Positions 27,401 through 34,345 of a stretch of DNA of 64,000 bases are shown in pieces. The stretch lies in NCBI GenBank assembly GCA_032191485.1, contig JAVDOI010000012.1, forward strand, positions 11,346,635 through 11,410,634, given 5' to 3'. The stretch comes from Leptoclinus maculatus (taxonomy: Eukaryota; Chordata; Actinopteri; Perciformes; Stichaeidae). The stretch's first letter is position 1. Every line of letters begins with the position of its first letter. The translations under genes and the position numbers were made by a program. A model generated the notes under the pieces. It saw only the letters and a program-made list of their open reading frames with translations. It had not been told where the DNA came from and searched no databases.

Positions 27401-30400
27401 CCCTTCTGAGCCGGCCCCCACACATACCCAACACCGTCCCCTGTCCAGTTCCCATGTCCCAGGCCAACCTCAGCCCCCGCCACGGAGGGACAGCCCATGA
27501 GTCACTGCACGTGGACTCTGGGGTTTTAGGGAGGCCCTCCTCCACATGTCTCACATCAACACCAACCGCAGCTGTGACCTGCCTGGATGGTAGGCAGACT
27601 AGATGACAGGCCGATATTGGTAACATCCATAAGTTCAAAACACATGCTAGAATAGGTCAGTGAAGCTCTCATTCTCCGGCAGTAGCACTTTGGTAGAATG
27701 AGGGGGTATATAGGATATGGAAAGTGATACCCCTGCTTTCTTGCATGATCATCTGTTATGGCATTTGGAATATTGATATGAAAATCATTTTATGTTTCCC
27801 CAGGCGGTGTTCTCCTCTGTTTTCTACTTTGCTTCAGTCTCACTCTACCAAGGATTCCTGATTATTGGGTGAGATAGAAGCTCTGCATGGCTGTGACTTA
27901 TCACAGAGAGCCTTTGGCTGCTTTGTCTCTCCGGCATTTCCTCTTTGTTAACGCACTGTTGAAATGCGAGAAGGGGAAAATGTGAACGTCTTGGCTGGAG
28001 GACTGATGCATTTCACTGCTGACTCTAACAATGAAATGTGTGGAACTTCTAGTACATGTGCACTTTCACACTAAAGGCACATGCTTTTGTCTTGTTTCAG
28101 CTACTCCACCATCTACACAATGTTCCCCGTCTTCTCCCTGGTGTTGGACAAAGACGTTAAGTCAGAGGTGGCCATGTTATACCCCGAATTATACAAGGAT
28201 CTCTTGAAGGTATTGAATGAATGATAACACACTGTCTGCCAGAGTGTAGCATAATATGCTATACAGAAACATCCATGGAAAATGTTTAAATATGATGTGA
28301 TGTTACTGTTTTCTTTCCACAGGGCCGACCACTATCTTTCAAGACATTTCTAATATGGGACCTAATAAGTGTCTATCAAGGTAAGGAAGAGTTCAATAAC
28401 TCCAGCTGTTTGTGAGAGATAAGCTCATAACCTTTTGGATTGTGGGTCATACACAGAAAAATACAAGGAGACGCAGGCCAATGACTAATACATGACTACC
28501 GCAACCTGCCGGTATGGAGCGTTTTTTCCGTTTACGCAGAACGTGCTAGTTGGCCGTTTACTGTAGTCTTTGCGATGTGTTCAAGTGCAATTCTTTGGCC
28601 AAGACACAGGCAACATGTGGCAACGCAACAGTCACCCTTCGTTGCTGCTAGTTCTTTGATTTCGGTTTGGTGTTTCTGGGTCTTTAAGCTGTTGAAAGCC
28701 AACCTCAGATTCACTCTCGTTTTGGAATGAGCTTTGTCCGCCATTGTTGTACGAGCAGAGCGCAGGGTCTCTTGGTAGATACAGACACCACCACACATTC
28801 TAGTGGGCCAGGGGGATTATTTTAGTTTATTCATTCTGCCTTTGACATCAGAGAAGCAATTGAGAGGATTTTTTTGACTACTGTAGCTTGTCTACCTACA
28901 GACACTGCTAGCTAAACACACTGAGCATTAGCCTTGTCAGCTAGCTGTGATACCTGTTTTTGGCCTTTCATCGCTTCAGGCCTCCGTGGTTGTGATCCTG
29001 CAGCACAGTACTTTAATCACTCTTTTTCAGGCTAAACATGGACTGTAACGTCAGATTGTGGATTCCATCATTAATCGTTGCTGCTCATTCTTGCAAAGTG
29101 TTGGTCTCATTCTCAGGCCGTGCCCTCTGCTTCACTCCACAGGGAGCATCATCATGTACGGGGCGTTGCTGCTCTTCGATTCCGAGTTCGTCCATATCGT
29201 TGCCATTTCCTTCACCTCTCTCATCCTGACTGAGCTGCTGATGGTGGCCCTGACCATACAGACGTGGCACTGGCTCATGATAGTCGGCGAGCTCCTGAGC
29301 TTGTCCTGCTACGTGGCCTCACTCGTCTTCCTGCACGAGTTCATAGGTGAGCACAAACACTGATATTTCACCCGCACAGAAGGTGACTCTGAGCCTGTGG
29401 CGGCGTATTTAAAAACAAATGCAGTCTGCGTTCAATTCACTGCAGCCTGATCGATGTTATTGCACTTTTGCCGACCTTGAAATAGTGCGTCAGCAGTCTG
29501 GTGAACAAGTTTATTCATATTATGCCTCTGGTGTACAATTAGCTGGTCTGCTGGATATGAGGAAGGCGAAAGGTGAGTGCATTGACAAAGTGTCCTAATG
29601 TGGACGAAGCTCGGACATACCGTAGTATCAAAGAGGAAATGCCATCAGTCCTGTTAGTTTCCTGTACACCGCCAAGGTTCATGTGTTTATCTCAGTGAAG
29701 GTGCGTATGTCAGGAAACACCCTGCCTACTGTTGGATAGAAGCACATTCATAACCATTAGAAGGCTGAAACATAAACAACTTTTTAAGAAGATTGTTGGT
29801 GTTTATGTTACTCTAGTACAGCCTGCAAAAAAAAAAAGAGCCAATTTTAGTTGTGCCATATTAAGACTTGTGACATATACAATACCCTAACCAAGAGCTT
29901 TCCAAGCTTTTATTTTCAGCTTTATGTGGGGTGTGGAGTTCCATTTTCAGCCTACAATCTGGACCACTGAGGACCATGACTGGCGTGTGGTCAGGTGTAC
30001 CCTTTTTGGACACTTTTCCTCCCTCCTTGAAGTCAGACTGGAATAGATTTTAAAGGCCATTCTTCTGTTGCATGTGCAGTTTACACAGTTAATTGGACAC
30101 TTTACGACAACATTAGGTTGAAACTGTAATGGTTCATTTTTCTGCGTTCAAGGATTGATACGTTTCAAACTGAAGAGAGGCCTTATATCTTACTTATTAC
30201 CTACTTTACACATAGACAGTCTGTGAGGGGACAGAGACAGGTGTATGCTGCTGTTCTAAAAACAACAGTTCCATTGTGGGCTACTGTAGAAACGTGGCGG
30301 TGTAACACGGCAGACTCTAGAAGAGGACCGGCTCCCTATGTAGATGTGAAGGGCTCATTCTACGCTAATGAAAACACAACAGTTTTTAGTTTCAGGTGAT

Positions 30401-30706
30401 TATACACTAATGAAAATATCATATTTAGTTTCTGCCAATAGAGCCCTCTAGATCCTACACACTGGACCTTTAAGGATCTGGACAGGATCTCCAGCCTTAA
30501 AGGATGCTTATTGATGTACGTCTGTGTCCTACAACCTCATTCTGATCTTTTCCCCTTCGTCCATGCCAGACGTATACTTCATCACCACGGTATCGTTCCT
30601 GTGGAAGGTGACTGTCATCACGCTGGTGAGCTGTCTGCCCCTCTACATCCTCAAGTACCTCCGCAGACGCTTCTCCCCGCCCAGCTACTCCAAGCTCACC
30701 TCCTAA
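4018..30706 (+). CDS. atp9a: atp9a, complete P4-type ATPase (class 2, ATP9 group), 28 coding exons
   Basis: Joined exons: 4018-4085, 6538-6682, 8189-8302, 8530-8638, 10340-10398, 11351-11402, 12449-12543, 13762-13842, 14172-14247, 14673-14749, 14940-15100, 15202-15344, 16123-16235, 16924-17133, 19620-19781, 20298-20390, 20511-20594, 21419-21589, 22628-22726, 24278-24367, 24640-24784, 25492-25556, 26305-26460, 27804-27868, 28101-28209, 28323-28380, 29143-29346, 30570-30706. They total 3141 bases, 1046 residues plus TAA, against about 1047 in human. Motifs: N-terminus [10 protein letters not shown]; actuator DGET at 193-196; PISL in the fourth membrane segment at 344-347; phosphorylated Asp391 in DKTGT; KGAD at 567-570; TGDKLET at 676-682; GDGGND at 783-788; C-terminus [10 protein letters not shown]. 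All catalytic residues are intact. Known: ATP9A is a multi-span protein of endosomes and trans-Golgi that acts in recycling and does not need a CDC50 subunit; lipid transport by it is less certain than for other P4 ATPases. Lies between sall4 and nfatc2 as in human. Confidence 0.98.
4086..6537 (+). other. atp9a: atp9a intron 1 (2452 bases)
   Basis: Largely AT-rich, no coding exon recognised. A short dispersed-repeat remnant lies at 5115-5135. Short open frames on both strands resemble chance. Confidence 0.8.
5115..5135. repeat. remnant of a dispersed fish repeat
   Basis: AGGTGTACCTAATAAACTGG matches the 'GGTGTACCTAATAAAGTGGC' end that I recognise as very common in fish genomes. Only about 20 bases remain, so chance cannot be excluded. 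Confidence 0.5.
6538..6682 (+). CDS. atp9a: atp9a exon 2
   Basis: Residues 23-71. Cys-rich cytosolic N-terminal part (CCPWSRCC) then [10 protein letters not shown] and the P4-type pre-membrane stretch [12 protein letters not shown]. The CC pairs may be acylated (inference). Donor GTTAGT. Confidence 0.96.
6683..8188 (+). other. atp9a: atp9a intron 2 (1506 bases)
   Basis: No coding or RNA gene seen; AT-rich, ends in a T-rich tract and CACAG. Confidence 0.8.
8189..8302 (+). CDS. atp9a: atp9a exon 3
   Basis: Residues 72-109. First membrane segment ([19 protein letters not shown]) and the start of the second ([11 protein letters not shown]). Phase 0 on both sides. Confidence 0.97.
8530..8638 (+). 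CDS. atp9a: atp9a exon 4
   Basis: Residues 110-145. Rest of membrane segment 2 (GLVLAITIM) and the [15 protein letters not shown] stretch entering the actuator domain. Donor GTAAGG. Confidence 0.97.
8639..10339 (+). other. atp9a: atp9a intron 4 (1701 bases)
   Basis: Contains a dispersed repeat at about 9025-9765 that seems to be interrupted by a second one (about 9167-9633). The remainder shows nothing I recognise. Confidence 0.75.
9025..9765 (+). repeat. dispersed 'GGCTGCAACTAA...TTGCAGCTCT' element, interrupted by another element
   Basis: Outer parts: 9025-9166 (AATCTATTCATCATTTTGTC, AAAGATATTCAGTGAACTGT) and about 9634-9765 (TGTTTTGGCATTTTTTCTTG, TATTAATCGACTAATCCGTT, ending TTGCAGCTCT). 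I recognise this order from a very common teleost repeat whose two ends are mutually inverted. Between them, 9167-9633 starts GGGCTACACAATTA and ends near CAATTAATTTTGCAG, like a second AT-rich fish repeat. Names and exact borders are uncertain. Confidence 0.65.
10340..10398 (+). CDS. atp9a: atp9a exon 5
   Basis: Residues 146-165 of the actuator domain: [19 protein letters not shown]. Short 59-base exon; donor GTTTGT. Confidence 0.96.
10399..11350 (+). other. atp9a: atp9a intron 5 (952 bases)
   Basis: No recognisable gene or repeat seen. Confidence 0.75.
11351..11402 (+). CDS. atp9a: atp9a exon 6
   Basis: Residues 166-182: [17 protein letters not shown], the conserved actuator strand typical of P-type ATPases. 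52 bases, donor GTAAAC. A GGCT tandem run follows in the intron. Confidence 0.96.
11403..12448 (+). other. atp9a: atp9a intron 6 (1046 bases)
   Basis: Holds a GGCT tandem run at 11442-11466 and a TTG run near 11938-11957. Otherwise nothing recognised. Confidence 0.75.
11442..11466. repeat. (GGCT)n microsatellite
   Basis: About six perfect GGCT units about 40 bases after the exon 6 donor. Confidence 0.9.
12449..12543 (+). CDS. atp9a: atp9a exon 7 (actuator DGET motif)
   Basis: Residues 183-214: [20 protein letters not shown]. The DGET at 193-196 is the P4 form of the dephosphorylation loop; the catalytic Glu is present. Confidence 0.97.
12544..13761 (+). other. atp9a: atp9a intron 7 (1218 bases)
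   Basis: Mostly AT-rich. A dispersed repeat in reverse orientation occupies about 13068-13349; nothing else recognised. Confidence 0.75.
13068..13349 (-). repeat. second copy of the 'GGGCTGCAACTAA' dispersed element, reverse orientation
   Basis: Read on the minus strand it begins GGGCTGCAACTAACAATCGT, followed by TTGATTAATCTGCTGATTAT, TCTATAAAATGTCAG and AACTTACAGATATTCAG, the same order as in the element at 9025-9765. Decayed, with many substitutions. Confidence 0.7.
13762..13842 (+). CDS. atp9a: atp9a exon 8
   Basis: Residues 215-241: [20 protein letters not shown] then FIGTFTR. Phase 0 both ends. Confidence 0.97.
13843..14171 (+). other. atp9a: atp9a intron 8 (329 bases)
   Basis: Nothing recognised apart from splice sites. 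Confidence 0.75.
14172..14247 (+). CDS. atp9a: atp9a exon 9
   Basis: Residues 242-266: [20 protein letters not shown], then TVVAS. Donor GTAAAT. Confidence 0.97.
14248..14672 (+). other. atp9a: atp9a intron 9 (425 bases)
   Basis: Nothing recognised apart from splice sites and a T-rich tract before the acceptor. Confidence 0.75.
14673..14749 (+). CDS. atp9a: atp9a exon 10
   Basis: Residues 267-292: [20 protein letters not shown], then SNPRHK. Leads from the actuator back to membrane segment 3. Confidence 0.97.
14940..15100 (+). CDS. atp9a: atp9a exon 11 (membrane segments 3 and 4)
   Basis: Residues 293-345. Two hydrophobic spans, [19 protein letters not shown] and [14 protein letters not shown]. 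Followed by the shortest atp9a intron (101 bases). Confidence 0.97.
15202..15344 (+). CDS. atp9a: atp9a exon 12 (catalytic aspartate)
   Basis: Residues 346-393. Completes PISL, then [20 protein letters not shown] and T, with Asp391 the residue phosphorylated in the catalytic cycle. The DKTGT motif is split by intron 12 between the first and second bases of its Gly codon. Confidence 0.98.
15345..16122 (+). other. atp9a: atp9a intron 12 (778 bases)
   Basis: No gene recognised. The part 15480-15800 is richer in G+C than its flanks; no motif identified. Confidence 0.7.
16123..16235 (+). CDS. atp9a: atp9a exon 13
   Basis: Residues 394-431: [20 protein letters not shown] then [18 protein letters not shown]. 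Start of the nucleotide-binding domain. Confidence 0.97.
16236..16923 (+). other. atp9a: atp9a intron 13 (688 bases)
   Basis: Nothing recognised. Confidence 0.75.
16924..17133 (+). CDS. atp9a: atp9a exon 14
   Basis: Residues 432-501. The first 20 residues ([20 protein letters not shown]) are the least conserved linker against the human protein; the rest ([29 protein letters not shown]) is close to identical. Confidence 0.96.
17221..17330. repeat. dispersed repeat tail (LINE- or SINE-like)
   Basis: CTTTATTTATATACTGGTAG and CAGCTCAAAGTGCTTCACAA follow the pattern 'TTTATTTATATAGCACC...GCAGCTCAAAGTGCTTTACA' that I recognise as abundant in fish genomes, probably the 3' end of a retroelement. Family not assigned. 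Confidence 0.55.
18293..18482. repeat. (GT)n microsatellite, about 190 bases with GGGT interruptions
   Basis: Nearly uninterrupted TG dinucleotides, with GGG interruptions from about 18368 onward and a GGGTGGGT end. Alternating purine-pyrimidine DNA of this length can adopt Z-DNA; effect here unknown. Confidence 0.98.
19620..19781 (+). CDS. atp9a: atp9a exon 15
   Basis: Residues 502-555 of the nucleotide-binding domain: [20 protein letters not shown] to [15 protein letters not shown]. Human has Ala where this has Ser503. Preceded by a 2.5-kb intron with a long GT microsatellite. Confidence 0.97.
19782..20297 (+). other. atp9a: atp9a intron 15 (516 bases)
   Basis: Nothing recognised. Confidence 0.75.
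20298..20390 (+). CDS. atp9a: atp9a exon 16
   Basis: Residues 556-586: [20 protein letters not shown] then [15 protein letters not shown] (567-570) is the conserved nucleotide-binding motif. Confidence 0.97.
20511..20594 (+). CDS. atp9a: atp9a exon 17 (ends at a GC donor)
   Basis: Residues 587-614: [20 protein letters not shown] then EEQYQDFE. The next intron starts GCAAGA; the join DFE|ARYVQ matches the human protein exactly, and no GT near 20595 would keep frame. This is a GC-AG intron. Confidence 0.95.
20595..21418 (+). other. atp9a: atp9a intron 17, GC-AG type (824 bases)
   Basis: Starts GCAAGA directly after GAG and ends CTGCTCCCCAG. Holds a 17-base C run at 20799-20815. Non-canonical GC donors are known for roughly one percent of vertebrate introns and usually have an otherwise strong donor context, as here (GAG|GCAAGA). 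Confidence 0.9.
21419..21589 (+). CDS. atp9a: atp9a exon 18
   Basis: Residues 615-671: [55 protein letters not shown]. Phase 0 both sides; a G run follows the donor. Confidence 0.97.
21590..22627 (+). other. atp9a: atp9a intron 18 (1038 bases)
   Basis: Starts GTGTGTGG and a G run. A dispersed-repeat fragment is at about 22052-22132. Nothing else recognised. Confidence 0.75.
22052..22132. repeat. fragment of a common fish dispersed repeat
   Basis: TTTGAGGGAATTTCTTCAAA, CAGAAACGTCCACTCAAGAA and TGGTGGTCAAAGGTCAGAG occur in the order I know from many teleost non-coding sequences. Family name not known. Confidence 0.55.
22628..22726 (+). CDS. atp9a: atp9a exon 19
   Basis: Residues 672-704: [20 protein letters not shown] etc. 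TGDKLET (676-682) is the P-domain motif that contacts the phosphate site. Donor GTAAGT. Confidence 0.97.
22727..24277 (+). other. atp9a: atp9a intron 19 (1551 bases)
   Basis: The first part, about 22860-23400, is markedly GC-richer than the rest and free of recognisable repeats; it has open frames on both strands that I judge not to be coding. The rest is AT-rich. Confidence 0.7.
24278..24367 (+). CDS. atp9a: atp9a exon 20
   Basis: Residues 705-734: [20 protein letters not shown] then [10 protein letters not shown]. Confidence 0.97.
24640..24784 (+). CDS. atp9a: atp9a exon 21
   Basis: Residues 735-782: [47 protein letters not shown]. Donor GTGAGT. Confidence 0.97.
24785..25491 (+). other. 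atp9a: atp9a intron 21 (707 bases)
   Basis: Contains the poly-T tract; otherwise nothing recognised. Confidence 0.75.
24843..24866. repeat. poly-T tract
   Basis: About 23 consecutive T shortly after the exon 21 donor. It reads as poly-A on the minus strand, possibly the tail of a lost retroelement. Confidence 0.9.
25492..25556 (+). CDS. atp9a: atp9a exon 22 (hinge GDGGND)
   Basis: Residues 783-804: [20 protein letters not shown] then GK. The magnesium-binding GDGxND hinge motif is intact and begins with a codon split by intron 21. Confidence 0.97.
25557..26304 (+). other. atp9a: atp9a intron 22 (748 bases)
   Basis: About 25858-25985 is a decayed copy of the 'TTAGCTTAGC' repeat listed separately. 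Nothing else recognised. Confidence 0.75.
25858..25985 (+). repeat. decayed 'GTTAGCTTAGCTTA' dispersed repeat
   Basis: GATGAGATTGACGCCACACT, TTATGTCTGT, AGCAGCCAGTTAGCTTAGCT and ACTATTTCTTGGCTGG appear in the order of a repeat common in percomorph fish, as I recall it. Related copies lie at about 35756-35832 (reverse) and 55353-55719 (inverted pair). Confidence 0.65.
26305..26460 (+). CDS. atp9a: atp9a exon 23
   Basis: Residues 805-856: [52 protein letters not shown], entering membrane segment 5. Confidence 0.97.
26461..27803 (+). other. atp9a: atp9a intron 23 (1343 bases)
   Basis: AT-rich to about 27100, then a GC-richer island at about 27310-27600 with open frames on both strands (27148-27606 on +, 27306-27638 on -). 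I see no splice-compatible coding homology to ATP9A there. Confidence 0.7.
27804..27868 (+). CDS. atp9a: atp9a exon 24
   Basis: Residues 857-877 plus two bases: [20 protein letters not shown] then I; hydrophobic. Confidence 0.96.
28101..28209 (+). CDS. atp9a: atp9a exon 25
   Basis: Residues 878-914: [20 protein letters not shown] then [16 protein letters not shown]. The following intron is only 113 bases. Confidence 0.97.
28323..28380 (+). CDS. atp9a: atp9a exon 26
   Basis: Residues 915-933: [19 protein letters not shown]. Human has WVLISIYQ here, so this copy carries an Asp in the middle of a hydrophobic stretch. Confidence 0.96.
28381..29142 (+). other. atp9a: atp9a intron 26 (762 bases)
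   Basis: No exon recognised. The stretch 28510-29030 could be an unassigned dispersed element; I cannot prove it from one copy. Confidence 0.65.
29143..29346 (+). CDS. atp9a: atp9a exon 27
   Basis: Residues 934-1001: three hydrophobic spans ([43 protein letters not shown]) ending HEFI. Donor GTGAGC. Confidence 0.97.
29347..30569 (+). other. atp9a: atp9a intron 27 (1223 bases)
   Basis: A dispersed repeat fills about 30282-30473. The rest shows nothing recognised. Confidence 0.75.
30282..30473 (+). repeat. dispersed fish repeat ending 'CACACTGGACCTTTAA'
   Basis: GTAGAAACGTGGCGGTGTAA, AGAGGACCGGCTCCCTATGT, TTTCAGGTGATTATACACTA and ATCCTACACACTGGACCTTT follow the order of a repeat I recognise from many teleost sequences. 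It sits 96 bases upstream of the last atp9a exon. Confidence 0.65.
30570..30706 (+). CDS. atp9a: atp9a exon 28 (stop codon)
   Basis: Residues 1002-1046: [20 protein letters not shown], last membrane span [28 protein letters not shown] at 30704-30706. C-terminus is the same as in mammals. Confidence 0.97.
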
Positions 30707-31960
30707 AGACGGAGAGGAGACTCCGGCTTCATTTGCTACTGGAAAACCAACAGGAAGGCGCCCTGGTCTTCATCCAGCAGAGCCTGCGCTTCGCCCAGAG
30801 AATCAAACATGGATTCATCCCCCTTTTAATTTGTTCCAAAATGTTCCACTTGGAAATGGGAAGGACCGACAATTAATGTCAGGGACCGGTTGTTAACTGA
30901 GAGTTAGTGTTGCAAAGCAGTGTTACTTGCGACACGTGTTTGATGCAAAGACTAACTGATGGTTTCTCTATGTGGAGAACACCTGCAGTGAGTTGTAGGT
31001 TGAGTTAGTTTAACTGACCTGTTTATTGTCAGCGGACTTAAAAAATGTCAGTGTCCTGAACATAAATGTAAATATGTTATGTAAAAACCTGCGGCTATTT
31101 AGCCCTGTATTTAATACATTAAGGGACAGAATCAGTACATTTAATTATGCAGATCCAGTTTGTTTTATAATGTCAAAAAAATCACATCATGGAAAGTCTC
31201 TTCCTCGGCTTTGTAGATGTGTCATTTGGGCTGGAAACTGTTATTTCTACTTCCATCTGAAATAGACAAACCGTTGTTGTTGTTGGACGCTGAAATTGAC
31301 GTAGCATTCTCACTCAGGACTTGATTCACGCTCTCCTTAAACGGTGATTTCTAAATGGAGTTTGAGAATTATATGGTAAAAAGAAAAACACATCTACTGG
31401 CTAGACTTTGCATAGAACACACGTCTGCAAGTTTGTGTATTTGTTTATGCGTCACTGCGATGCTGCAGCCCGACACGGCGGAGGCTGGTGCGGTTGTTTC
31501 TTTTGGCATGAGTCGTGGCGTCTGATGTTAAATCTGTCTTTGTCTCTTTGTATGGACCCTGAGTTGTTAGTGTTTGGAGAGCGCGGTCAAAAACGGCCAC
31601 GAAGGAGTGTTGGTTATTTGCAGCCCCGAAAAAACCTTCCGCCGGGGCTCCGGACAGGCCCGTGCGTCCGCAGGGGAATGTGCAGCCTCTCATGTGGCTG
31701 CTCAGCAGGCCAGCAGCAGCAGCCACGCTTCATTCAGCATTGCATGATGACTCACTGTAACAGTGACCTAAAGCCATAACTGAAAACACCCCCGTCACCT
31801 GCATCCAGCTGCCCACGTTCATGTCGTCTAACCCAGGGCCCCACTCACGTCTCACTTCAGCTAACACCCCACACAGTTCAGCTGTGAAAGGGATCAAATC
31901 ATCTCTCTTCTGTCATATACAATGTGAATAGTGTCAATAAATATTACAACTGCCCGTTGA
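30707..31960 (+). other. atp9a: atp9a 3'UTR (inferred)
   Basis: From the stop codon to just past the first downstream AATAAA. Contains no in-frame coding extension. Open frames at 31408-31779 (+) and 31445-31726 (-) lie opposite each other and look like chance in a GC-richer patch. Confidence 0.6.
31936..31941 (+). terminator. atp9a: probable atp9a polyadenylation signal
   Basis: First AATAAA after the stop codon, followed about 50 bases later by a GT-rich stretch (TGGTGTTTCATTTCTGTGGC). A second AATAAA lies at 32408-32413 and is also plausible. Confidence 0.5.
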
Positions 31961-33742
31961 GAGAAAAGAAACTGATACCACACCTCTGGTGTTTCATTTC
32001 TGTGGCGGTGGAGATACTGTAGATAATCAACAACTAACAGAATAACACGACTACATTGACACTTATTTCAAATCACTTTAGAAATCTGTCACTTTCCTCA
32101 TGTTTCTTGATGAATCTTGTTGTGAAACAGAGCATCCAGGGCGCCATCGTTTCTCTAATATGTTCAACTAAAGTTGTGATCCCCACTGAATTCACTAAGC
32201 GGCACAGAATTTTGTTTTGTACAACCAATTATTACATTCTTACGTTTTAATAGAATCCCAAAACATAAGTGATGCTAAATTGAGTTTGTTGCTTGTAAAT
32301 AATGTTTTCTTATTTATTAACATGTTTTATTTCATGGTGTTGATTGCACTCAAATGAGCAGAACAAAAAGGGAGAATGGTGTTGATGTCAGTGTTGTGAT
32401 GACGATTAATAAATCTCATGTTTTCTTTTCCTGTGCCGTTTTCTTCTTCTATATGTGACAATAAAAAAAAAGGCTTCATGTCCAAACAGCTTGAAGGATG
32501 AGGCTGCTGTTATGATTGTCTCATCGTTTCTCAACAAAAGACCAAATGGATTGTTCCGTCTACATTTTCCTACCTTGTCTGCAGCACTCGGTCCCAAGCC
32601 ACGAGTAATACCTCAAAGAGAGGAACATCTTTATGACCAGGTTACTAAAATAGAATGTATTTTCTTAAAGGCTCAGTAACTTCCTTAAAAAGCTGGGTAT
32701 TGTAGTTTTTAACCAAACATTACTAAAACAGCAAAGCATTCGTTTGAGCCTTTTTTCTCCCCTGAGGATTATTTGGTATTCTAGTGAGTATTTGGGGCCG
32801 CAGGATGGTGTGTGTGGGTTCATGGTAAAGAAGGAACATGTATGTTTTATGTACCCATTGATTTTATGTATACCCATGTGATTGGTATGAGATTAATGAG
32901 AACTTTGACGTCATTTGGTGAAACATAGCCACAACATCTAATAATTGAGCTTTAAGTGGCTTAATGATCTCTCCATGCATTATAAAAGTGGAGCTAGTTG
33001 AGCTTAATGTGGCCTCAAACTAAGTCTGAATTAAATTAAAAGCAAAGGTGGCAGTTGACATGCCGCTGCCATAAGAATAGTAGGTAAAAGAAATCAAATT
33101 TTTGTGAATGAAACTACTATTTTCCTTTTCCCAGGACATTTCTCATACATGGAAACTTGATTTGGACTGAAACCACCAATCACAGTTTGGCTGCAAAACC
33201 AATTGTAGCTGTTGTGGTTGTGTTCCTCCTCAGTCCGGTTTCTGATGAGGTGTGAGCTACACAGAACATACTGTTCAGGCACATCAAGTGTCTGGCTGTT
33301 TGACGCTCTCTCACCAGAGGAGGGAGTCCCTGAGGTCTGGTGATGCCGTTGTGTTTTCTCACTCTCCCACTCACAGTCACATCCTAAATGAAGTACTGGT
33401 CACAAACTAGTATGTAACTTCATTAGAAATGAATTAAACCTTTATTAAATCGCTAAAAGTTATCACTCTACAGACATTTTTTTCTTTTCTTGGAAGTCAA
33501 TGTCCACATTTAGTTTGAATTGGAGTCATCAGAAGGAACTTTGTTATAAGTGTTGAAGTTTACATGTTTTACTTGGATTAGATTCTCAGTCATAAATTAT
33601 TTTCCTTTTTTTAACAAGCACCTCAGTACTGCATGTTCAAATTAAAACTACGGCGCATGTCCAACTTTTTTTCTTTTCTTGTTCCATTGCCCAAATGCGT
33701 AAGTTATACCATTAAAAGAAACCATTTAACTTAATCAGTCCC

Positions 33743-34345
33743 ATGAAAAGTGAAATTCCACTCCAGAATCAACAGAGCTGCCTGCTAACCCTAACATCCG
33801 TGGTCTTTCCTCCTCTCTTGAAGCCAGCTTTGGAGCCCCCGCTGCTGGTCCACTGCCAAATCCACAATCCAATCACAGTCAAAGTAAGTTTTGAAATTGA
33901 CTTTGCATTTTTACAAGGTTGGGATTTTCAGCCTTTGAAAAGAAGGAGCTTTACTGTTACGCAACGTATCCAGCCTAATTATCGACGAGGTCGGTGCATT
34001 TTTATCTTTGGCACTTCAAGACAAGGAATCTGTTTCCAGCTTGGAAACATCTTACACGCTGCTGCCAATGGAACAATGCGCGAGAGAGAGGGAGAGACTA
34101 CCATGAATGTGCTTACAGAGTATACCACAAACTGCCACAGTGTCCTGACTTGTGCACTTAATGCAAATGATCTGCAAGGAACCATGTGGGGATCCAGATC
34201 CAACCATTCGGTGCCAAAGGCGACCACATCGACGAGGTCACTGGGCCTTGGCCCATTTGCTGGACTCCTGCTGCAAAGTTTGGGCCCCGAGGTCAGCTGT
34301 GCTTCCTGCGTCGCATCTCGTTGGTTAAGAGGCCTAATGAACTAA
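33743..34345 (+). other. unrecognised open frame, probably not a gene
   Basis: 200 codons from an ATG, composition mixed, no domain, signal peptide or membrane segment I recognise. It stands alone in the spacer with no neighbouring exon evidence. Its length is the only point in its favour; a chance frame or a decayed exon are both possible. Confidence 0.15.

Noticed and set aside
4018..30706. Assignment to atp9b
   Set aside because: The [10 protein letters not shown] start, the whole-length match to ATP9A and the sall4/nfatc2 neighbours fit ATP9A; the 1046-residue length also fits.
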